DNA of 64,000 nucleotides from Massiliimalia timonensis (lineage in GTDB: Bacteria; Bacillota; Clostridia; Oscillospirales; Ruminococcaceae). Below the pieces are notes generated by a model. The model was not told the origin of the DNA, did no database searches, and was given only the letters and a program-made list of their open reading frames with translations. The stretch covers positions 1 to 64,000 of the forward strand of contig NZ_FYDD01000004.1 of assembly GCF_900186585.1 (NCBI RefSeq), written 5' to 3'. The position numbers and the translations under genes are program-made. This document shows, in pieces, positions 54,122 to 62,900 of the stretch. Numbering within the stretch: the stretch's first letter is position 1; each line of letters opens with the position of its first letter.

Positions 54122-54128
54122 ATGATAC

Positions 54129-54166
54129 AAAAAAGAGAGTGCTAAATTTACAGCGCTCTCTTTTTT
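54129..54166. terminator. Bidirectional terminator after the BceAB-like genes
   Basis: AAAAAAGAGAG pairs with CTCTC and a T run across a loop that continues the stem with GC/GC. Confidence 0.8.
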
Positions 54167-54428
54167 ATTTCAGTTTCTTTTTTGGACGGGCCTTTTTCTC
54201 CATAGCTCTGTCCACAACACGATGCAGCATAATTCCAAGGACAGCCGCCCCAACATAGCAGCCCAGCATAACCAAAATCCCCGGGGAGAAAGCCTGCCCG
54301 CCATTGACCGCGTCCGCGCACTCCAGCAGCAAAACCACTCCCACTGTAACGAAAATAGAAGCAAACACGGACAAAGCTGTTGCCAGCTTGCTTTCGGGGT
54401 ATCTTTTATAAAGAACTGGATACGTCAT
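54165..54428 (-). CDS. Small two-helix membrane protein
   Basis: An 87-residue protein with two hydrophobic helices (about 16-38 and 48-70) and a very basic C-terminus (KKARPKKKLK). No family recognised. GGGAG precedes the ATG and it follows the AIM24-like gene by 17 bases, forming a probable two-gene operon. Function unknown. Confidence 0.6.
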   Translation of the reverse strand: MTYPVLYKRYPESKLATALSVFASIFVTVGVVLLLECADAVNGGQAFSPGILVMLGCYVGAAVLGIMLHRVVDRAMEKKARPKKKLK

Positions 54429-54445
54429 TTTTTGTTTCTCCCGCT

Positions 54446-55126
54446 TTATTTAGCTGTTCCAAGGAATGGATTCAGGGATGCGGCCATCTGGCTGATCGGC
54501 ATACTCTGGATCAGAATCCTGCCCGGCCCCGTTACCCGTGTGTTGAAGATCCCCTCTCCGCCAAACAGCATATTTTTTACGCCCGGCACCGACTGTACAT
54601 CCATGGTACAGGTCGCGCTCATCGCGGCGACATAACCGGTATCCACGATAATGGATTGCCCTGCCTGCAGTTCATACTCCTTTGCATAACCGTCGATCTC
54701 TACAAAAGCAGTTCCCTGTCCGGAAAGCTTCTGCATGATCAAGCCTTCCCCACCGAACAGCCCGCCGGAAAACTTTTTATGAAAATGTACGGACATCTGC
54801 ACTCCTGCCTCAGAAGCCAAAAACGCGGATTTTTGGACGATGATCTCATTGCCCACAGAGATAGGGAAAGCCAGAATCGAACCAGGAAAGCTGGAAGCAA
54901 ATGCGATGAGTCCCGGTCCGCCCTGCGCTGTATAGATATTTTGGAACATAGATTCTCCGGTAAACATCCGTCCAAACGCCTTGCCGATCCCGCCATTGGT
55001 ACTGGTCTTCATCTCCATATTCGGCGACATCCAGGACATTGCACCTTTTTCCGTGATCATGCTTTCTCCGGCCTGCAATTCACAGATGACTACCGGCAGT
55101 GGTGTGCCTTCAATTGAGTATTTCAT
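54446..55126 (-). CDS. AIM24/TIGR00266 family protein
   Basis: A 226-residue beta-rich protein of the AIM24 (formerly DUF124) family. The pattern ELQAGESMITEKGAMSWM and the Gly-rich FGRMFTGESMFQN...GGPGLIAFAS, then FGGEGLIMQKL and PGVKNMLFGGEG, is characteristic. Eukaryotic AIM24 acts at mitochondrial membranes; the bacterial role is not settled. It heads a probable operon with the small membrane protein. Confidence 0.85.
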   Translation of the reverse strand: MKYSIEGTPLPVVICELQAGESMITEKGAMSWMSPNMEMKTSTNGGIGKAFGRMFTGESMFQNIYTAQGGPGLIAFASSFPGSILAFPISVGNEIIVQKSAFLASEAGVQMSVHFHKKFSGGLFGGEGLIMQKLSGQGTAFVEIDGYAKEYELQAGQSIIVDTGYVAAMSATCTMDVQSVPGVKNMLFGGEGIFNTRVTGPGRILIQSMPISQMAASLNPFLGTAK

Positions 55127-55254
55127 AATTGCTCCCCTTTCATACCTGCTTCAATCATTTAAAAGGTTTTACCAGCAGGCTTTTCTTTCTCCCATTGTAC
55201 CATACTGATAGGTGGATGTCACGAAGCTTTCATGCTTTGTTTCTGAGGATGCGA

Positions 55255-55288
55255 ATAAAACAGGAACCCCATAGGATCCCTGTTTTAT
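55255..55288 (-). terminator. Terminator of the solute-binding protein gene
   Basis: ATAAAACAGG and GATCC pair with their complements with wobbles just after the leftward stop; the T run is short. The 55127-55254 gap shows no other feature. Confidence 0.6.
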
Positions 55289-55291
55289 CAT

Positions 55292-56833
55292 TTATTCCTG
55301 TTCGATGAAATGCAGCAAAAACTCCTGCTCCCTGTGGTCTGCGGAAACGGCTAAAAATCCTCCTTGGGTATCCACCGGACACAGAAGATACCGGTTGGCG
55401 GCATCGCTTTCCACCGCATGGTAAACACCCGTAATTCCTCCTTGCAACGCCTTTGCCATAGCTTGCTCCTGCTGTTGCGGTACAAGCACTTGATACATGC
55501 TGTCCAACAACTGTTCAGGGGGAATATTTCCCTGCGGCTGAAAATAAAAATCATACCCTTCCCCAGAACGGAGGGTGTCTTCCAAAGAATCAGCATTCAC
55601 AAATACAGCTTCTACCTCAATTCCATAAGGTGAAAATTGTTCCTGCATCTCTTTGAAATAAAGCCTTCCCCGTGTTGTGTCCTCACATAGAAAGCGCAGC
55701 GCCTGGCCATCGCGTTCCTTCAAAAGCTTTTTAAACAACGGGCCTGCCGATCTGCGGCGGGAAGCCATCATTTTTGAAAACGACGGTTCTTCCTTTTGTG
55801 TGCCGGTAACTCCCCCAACGGGAAGATACGTGGTTTCTTTACTTGACCTGCGAAGATCTTCCCAGAACTTTTTCTGGTTGAATCCCACACAGACCGCTTT
55901 TCGCAGCAGTTCACTGCTATTGGAGCTAAAGCCCAAATAAGAATAGCTGGCCGAGGGGTATCGGTAAATGTCATAATACCCCGCTTCTTTAAACTGCTCA
56001 AAGCTGCTTTCCTGATTCAAAAAGGCAACATCCAGCCCAAACTCCTCAATCTCTTGTTCAGCGGCCTGCCTTGTCATGTTCACAAACCGAAAGGTCTGAT
56101 ATGGATACTCATTCCCTTCGGATCGGGGATTTTTAACCAGTACCGCTTCTTCTAAGCCACGGATCGATTCGATTTGATAGGGACCCGTACCCAACTCTGT
56201 CCGGCTCCCGTCGTCAGAAGCTTTTACGATCGGCAGTGTCAGCGCCGTTACATTGGACAGGCTTGCAGACTGGAACTGGAACCGAAGCGTCTTTTCATCC
56301 AGCACTTCTAAGCCGGCGATCCGTTCCTCTGTTCCTGTTTGGTATTCTGTCATCCCAATGATCTGCCGCATCCGTTCCTTTTTCGGATAGCCGGAAGACG
56401 GGGCGTTCAACGCGTCGTATGCCGCTCGCACTGTTTCCGCTGTCAGAGGTGTCCCGTCGGAAAAGACCACATCCTTGATCGTCACCTCTGCTGTTTTCCC
56501 ATCTTTGGAAAAGATGACAGATTCCGCCAGCACCGGCTGTGCCTCTTTTTGTGCAGAAACCGAAACCAGCGGCTGATACACGAACGATGACATCAGCTGC
56601 GCCATCTTTCCGGATTCGGAACAGGGGGAAGCAGTTTGGGGAAGGTCGGCACCCCCAATGACAAAGCTTTCTTTCTGCGCTTCGCTTTTATGGATCAGCG
56701 AAGCGTTTCCCTGAAAAATCAGAGCTCCTTCTCTCGTCTGGAACACGATACTGCCAATAATCACTGCCGCGATCACAATGAACAAACCTGCGAAAAAAGT
56801 GAAAAATCTGGCCAGCCCTTCTCTTTTTGACAT
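55292..56833 (-). CDS. Membrane-anchored family 5 solute-binding protein
   Basis: A 513-residue protein of the oligopeptide-binding (SBP_bac_5) fold. It is anchored by one N-terminal helix (about 9-31) rather than a lipobox. The domain shows the core SDGTPLTAETVRAAYDAL and later GYDFYFQPQG. No permease or ATPase gene is adjacent, so it may feed a distant transporter or act as a sensor. The ATG at 56833 is my choice; TTG codons at 56845 and 56842 with GAGGT just ahead are plausible alternatives. Confidence 0.78.
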   Translation of the reverse strand: MSKREGLARFFTFFAGLFIVIAAVIIGSIVFQTREGALIFQGNASLIHKSEAQKESFVIGGADLPQTASPCSESGKMAQLMSSFVYQPLVSVSAQKEAQPVLAESVIFSKDGKTAEVTIKDVVFSDGTPLTAETVRAAYDALNAPSSGYPKKERMRQIIGMTEYQTGTEERIAGLEVLDEKTLRFQFQSASLSNVTALTLPIVKASDDGSRTELGTGPYQIESIRGLEEAVLVKNPRSEGNEYPYQTFRFVNMTRQAAEQEIEEFGLDVAFLNQESSFEQFKEAGYYDIYRYPSASYSYLGFSSNSSELLRKAVCVGFNQKKFWEDLRRSSKETTYLPVGGVTGTQKEEPSFSKMMASRRRSAGPLFKKLLKERDGQALRFLCEDTTRGRLYFKEMQEQFSPYGIEVEAVFVNADSLEDTLRSGEGYDFYFQPQGNIPPEQLLDSMYQVLVPQQQEQAMAKALQGGITGVYHAVESDAANRYLLCPVDTQGGFLAVSADHREQEFLLHFIEQE

Positions 56834-56865
56834 CTCTTCCAACAAACCTCACATCCTCTAAGAAA

Positions 56866-56898
56866 GGCACACGGAGGGCAATTTATCCCTCCGTGCAT
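56866..56898 (-). terminator. Terminator of the giant surface protein gene
   Basis: ACGGAGGG/CCCTCCGT with an eight-base loop lies directly behind the leftward stop; the minus strand continues CTTTCTT. Confidence 0.75.
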
Positions 56899-56903
56899 GT
56901 CCT

Positions 56904-59900
56904 TTATTTTTTCCTATTTTTACGTTTTAAGATAACGATAATCAACAGGAACGCGCCAGAAACCACACAGAATGCCGCCAAGCTTAGTATGATCCATAAA
57001 TTGTCGCCTGTTTTGGGCAGTTCAGCCAACATCTCCAGCAACCCAGCATGCATTTGATCGATGTCCCTTGCTTTGACAAGGTCATAGCCCTGCTGCCGGT
57101 AAACCGGATTGGTCGCTTCTGCTGCTTTTTCAGACAGGATCATACAGCCTTTAAACTCATAGGCTTTATCTGTCAGTTTCAACTGGTCTAAAATCAGTTT
57201 GCTGTCGTCGATCCCTTTATTCTGCATGTACTTGGTGATCTCACGGTTATCCGGCAGCTCCTCAATGTTCAGCCGATAGCCCAACATCTGGTATTGCCGT
57301 TCTCCCGCATCATCCTCTACAGCGCGGAACAGCGGCAGATCTCCGAAGAGATACTTCCCAAAACGGTTGGTTTTGATCGTCTGTTCAAAATCTTCCACCT
57401 GTTTCCATGCGCCATCTACAAACGCGTATTGCGTAAGGATCACTTCTACGCCCGATACTTGGGGTTCTGTCAGGTCCATGATCCCGTCTTTATCAGCATC
57501 CAGCCAGACGGTACCTCCTACGGCGCCCTGTTCAAAGGCTGTTAACCCGGCATCCTGCCCGCTTAGGTCCTGCGGTACCATCGGTGCATAATGCGCATCT
57601 GTTCCATCCTTCCCTGTCACCTTGACAGAGGTGTAGTGATAGGAACCATCCGCACCCTTTTGCGCCGGCGCCGCTAAGATCATGACCTCGCCTTCCGGCA
57701 GCAGCGCCAAGGTCTTGGCATCCAGATCGCTGTCACGGGCTGGGTCGTCTCCCATATAAGGCCTGCTGACCGCCCAGCGCTCAGAAAGCGCCTCTACCTT
57801 TGGCCGATAAGCCGCAAGGTAGCTGTGTACTACTGTGTTTCCAGCAGCGTCTGTCTCTTCTTTCTGGATCACCGTAGCCAGCCCGTCAAAGAGGTATGCT
57901 CCGTCACGTCCCGTTTTGGCTTCCATCTGGAAGGTGTCGTCAAACAACCATTGGGTCCCGTCATAATAGTACCGTTGCAGAGAAACCGGAACTTCCGCAA
58001 CCCCCGGTTCGTCGTCCTGACGGATCCCGTCATAGCTCTGATCCTCCCAGATAACACCGGAGATTGAACCAGTTTGATAATTCAAAATCCCTCCGTCATA
58101 TCCGCGGATGTCGATTCCCTGTACAACGTCATACCCGTCAATGATATAATCCGGGTTTTGGGACTCTGTTTCAGCTTTGTCTACTAACAGGACGTATTCA
58201 TCCGCTTTTGTCAGCGCTCCATTCTGATAATTTAAGTCGCTGTCCACCGTTTTATCCTCGCCCATCTGATAATGAGTGACCTCATATCCTTCCGGTATCG
58301 TATCCAGATCAACGGTGACCTGGTATCCGTACAGGTACTTATTCGGCCCGTCGATCAAATGGGTCTCCAATGCGTCAAAGAGGTATTCTCCTCTTTCATT
58401 GGTAGGAATATCATATGGAACAAAATCAGCGTCCTGTTCCCAAACTCCATTTTTCAGGATATACCGGTTCAGGATCACACGGACATTTTCAACGCCCGGT
58501 TCGTCGTCCTGACGGATCCCGTCAAAATTCTGATCCCGCCAGATGATCCCGCCTAGGCTTCCGCCCTTATATTCGGAGAACCCGCCGTCATAGCCGCCGA
58601 CGGTTCGCGCGGTCAGCAGATCATAGGTGACCTGCTGTTTTTCAACATCAGTCATTGTGATCTGTGAGCTGTTAGCCGCCTTGTTCGGGTCTTTTACCGC
58701 CGCTACTGGGAGATATTCCCCGGAACGCATCAAGGATTTGGTACTGGAAATCAGGTTGCTGTCCTTACTACGGTCATCGCCTCTCCAGTATTTGGTCACA
58801 GCACGGTCTGAAGGCAGTTCCTTCAGATTCAGCGCATACCCAGCCAGATAGACCGTTCCGTTTTGCTCAACCTGTGTATCCAGATTATCGAAACGGAAGG
58901 TTCCATCCTCAAGAGTGGTCCGGCTCTGCTGAGCAAAGGAGGGATCCTGTATCCAAGTCTCACCGTCCAGATAATACCGGTCCAGCAAAACCTCTACTCC
59001 GGCATATCCCGGTTCATTTTCATCCTGGATGCCGTTATAATTCAAGTCATCCCAGATGATCCCGGTAATAGCGCCGTCCGGATACTCTACCAGCCCTGCA
59101 TCTTGTCCGGAAACAGTATCGGCAAGCAGCATATCATAGTATGCCGTTCCCACTTTTACAACACTGCTGTTATTGGCAGCCTTCACCGGCTTGGCAACCG
59201 GGAGATACTTCCCAGCCTGTGTCAATGACAGATCTGACGCATCCAAGTCGCTGTCTTTCGTAGGGTCGCTTCCCTGTTGGTAATAGGTGATCCCGCAGCC
59301 GCTTGGCAGGGAATCAGAGTCCACCTTTAAGGCGTAGCCAGCCAGATAAGCCTTTTGATTGACAACTACTTGTGTGTCCAAACCAGTAAATGTATACTTT
59401 CCAGCTCCGTCTGTTATAGCAGAGTGCATTGGGAAATCGGCGTCTTTCTGCCACTGTCCGTCGTCATAATAATAGCGTTCCAGTTCTACAGAGACATTCC
59501 CGATCCCGACTTCTCCGCTGTCCTGGATCCCGTCGTAATCCTTATCATTCCACACCCTTCCGATGATCGTACCGTCCGGATATTTCACCAGACCGCCGTC
59601 ATTACCGGAGGCAGTACGCTGAGCCAGCATATCATAAACGACTGTTTTGCCGCTGACCTCTTTGACAGAAACAGTACTGCTGTTATATCCACCGCCTGTG
59701 CTGTTTTGGGAGGCCACTGCCGCAACCGGAATGTATTCTCCCGCCTGGGTCAGGGTCAGATCCGCCGCGTTCAAATCACTGTCTTTCGTACGGTCGTTTC
59801 CTTGCTGGTAATAGGTGATCCCATAACCGTCTGGCAAAGCTTCTGCCTTTAGAGTATAGCCAGCCAGATAAGCCTTTTGCTTCACCACTACCTGCGTATC

Positions 59901-62900
59901 CAAGCCGGCAAAGGTATAGGAACCATCGGCTTGGGTGGTTGCTTTTTGTTCGGTAAAGGCCGTATCCAGTACCCATTTGGCCCCGTCATAGTAATAACGC
60001 TGCAAGAATACGCTTACATCTGGGACTCCGTTTTCTCCGGTATCCCTGATGCCATCGTAATCCAGATCATCCCAGATAAATCCGGTCAGTTCTCCCTGCG
60101 GATACGCCTTTAAACCGCCGTCATAGCCGGTATGGTCGGCCTGTTTGCGAATGATGTCATAGGAATCTTTTCCATCTGTCAGCGTATAATGCGGATTGAC
60201 CAATTTCCCTGCCGGCCGGGCCACCATAAAGTAGTCCCCGTCTGCGGGCGATGTCAAATAATTTTCAGATCCGGCATACTGGTTGGTGATCCAGTCGCTG
60301 TTGGTGCCGCCGGAAGCGACCTGCTGCTGGTACCGGGTCACTCCAAAGCCTGCCGGAGCATCAGCGCGGAGCCGGTAGTAGCACAGCGTATTCTTCCCAT
60401 CGATCTTTACAAAGGTCGGTACATTTTCAAAATGGTAGTTTCCTCCGTTTGCCGTCAGGGTAGACAGTTCGCCCGTGTATACTGTTCCATTGGCACTTTC
60501 CGCCTTGGTCACTTTCTGATAGCGGCCGTTCGCGTCTTTATAATACTGCTCCAGATAGACTGTAACGCCGTCGATCCCTGTTTCCCCGGAATCCATTACG
60601 CCGTCATAATCCGCATCCTCCCAGATGATCCCGTCAACGTTACCGTATTGATACTCGCTTAATCCGGCATCGTAGTCCAAAATGATCTCCGCGTCACTCA
60701 GGTCATAATCATGTCCCTGATAGATCACCTGGTTGTCCGGGACAGTTTCATCGGTCGCGTCAACTGCAATGATAATGTAATCGTCATTGAGATAATAACC
60801 ACGGTCTATCCCTAGGTCACTGTCGCTGACACCTTTGTTCACGTAGAAGTGGGTGACGCCGTACTGCTTGAAGATCTCCTCATTCAAAGCCGGGTCGATT
60901 TTCAGCTTGTAGCCAGCCAAATACCGTTTTCCGCCTTCAGAATGGAAACTCATCACATTGTCAAAGACATAAACACCGCCGTCGTTGGTGGTCATGGTGC
61001 GGTCAGTCTGAGAGCGGACCCACTGGCCGTCCTTATAATAATAGGACTCCAGTGTAACGGTCACACCTGGAACACCTTCCTCGTCCGGATCCATGATTCC
61101 GTCATAATCGGCATCGTTCCAAACAAATTTCCCAAGATAGCCCCGTCCGGCATTGATCAGTCCCAAGTCGATATTGGTATTAGCCTGGAACGACTGCTTC
61201 TTATCATCGGCAAAAATAGGATCGCCGTTCTGATCGTACGGGACCGCCGCTTCAAACGCCTTGGTCTCATAGTTTTTGTTGATCTTGGACAGATCGTTGT
61301 CATCGTCTTGTGTCAGCGGATCGCTTTCATAGGTCCATGGCGACGGCTTTAACAAGCGGTCTTCTGTTGTCGTTTTATCTGTAACGCGGACAATATAAGA
61401 CTCGCCCGGCTTCAAACGGAACTGGTATTCCCCGTCTGCCTTGGTAGTGTATACAGCAGGGTTCCCATCACCATCCAGACAAGGCTTTGTCTGATCCTTG
61501 ATATTGTAGACAGATACCTCCATATCCTCCAGATACGGTTCGCCGTCTTCCCGTTTTCCGTTGCTGTCGATTTTTGTTTCATCCGGGGCGTCAGGATCCG
61601 GTATTTCATGTTCGTCCAGCCACACGGAACCGCCATAAGTATACGCGCGCCCTACGCCCAGATTATACGATGTCACTTCCTTGTCGTAATCAGGGTATTT
61701 TGTCAAATCTTCTTCCACTGCTTTCACCGTGATCGGTTCAGCTGTTTGAACTACCAACCGGTCAGCCGGCAGATCATACACCGGCGAAACGCTCTTCTTG
61801 GTTCCGGAATAAACTAATTCGTTATTGCGGTATACCTGAACAGGGATTTGTTCTTTCCCCAGTGATGTAGTGGTCACCGAATACTGGTTATAGTTTTCCG
61901 GGAAGGTGTAACGCAGGTTATATTGGCCCGGCTTCAGATTAGCAAGAATATAATACCCGTCATTGTCATAATAGTCGCTTTCGGTTTCAAAAGCAACCGG
62001 CCCTCCGGCTAAAGAGTATTCCTGTTTCCCGGTCAGCGGGTCGGTGATCGGCAGTCCAGTTTCTTCGTCCAGCACCAAATACTGGCCGGTTTCCTGTCCG
62101 TCGATTATTTCAGCAGCAACTGCCTGCCCGTCACGGTTTGCGGGATAGCCTTTTACTGTCAGCAGTTCTACCTTTACCCCATTGATCCCCGGATCGTCCT
62201 CTTTCCCGTCAAAGTCCAGATCAGTTGTCTTGTTCTTTAACTGGATCCGTCCGGTCTTTTCTTCTACGCCGTAATCGCCTTCTCCGTCATCTGGAACAGT
62301 GCTGTAATCCGCGTCGTTCCAAACGTAGCTTCCAATATAGCCCCGTCCGGCAGGCGCATTCGTATAAACGCCCGCCCGTACCAATTCGATCCGGCCGCTG
62401 TTCCAATGCGCAACAAAGGTATTCCAAGCGCTGAAATCTTTTACCGCTTCGTTATACTGGACTGTTGCGTTTACTGCATCCTCTGACATTTGAAGCGTAC
62501 CAACGTATTCCGGCAGGTTCAGCGGCGCATGCATGTCAAAGAACAGCCGCAAACGGTTGTTAGCCAAGATGGTATAGTCGTCCGCCATCTGTACCCAGAC
62601 CGCGCGGATCCCCTTGATCAGGGTTTCCTTTTCTTCCCCGTCATCCAACGCCATCAGTTCATCCAGTTTTACAAAGTATTTCGCCTTTGCCTGGTCGCTT
62701 GCCCGCAGCTCATCGTACGTTTCTTTTTTGGACATCGCTTCCTGATCCGGCAGGCTGCTAATATCATTGAGCACAAAATCAGAGCCCTGTTTTACGATCG
62801 GTCCGACCCAGACCTCATAGTCTTTGTTCCGGACCAATTCGACCGAACCGGTTTCCACTCCGCCGGCAGAGGCGGCAAAGTCTAATACCCGAATGGTAGA

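Noticed and set aside
60132-60662. Long ORFs opposite the giant surface protein, and similar ones opposite ilv, hydrogenase, purL and surface protein genes
   Set aside because: They mirror the codon pattern of real genes on the other strand, have no ribosome sites and show no domains.
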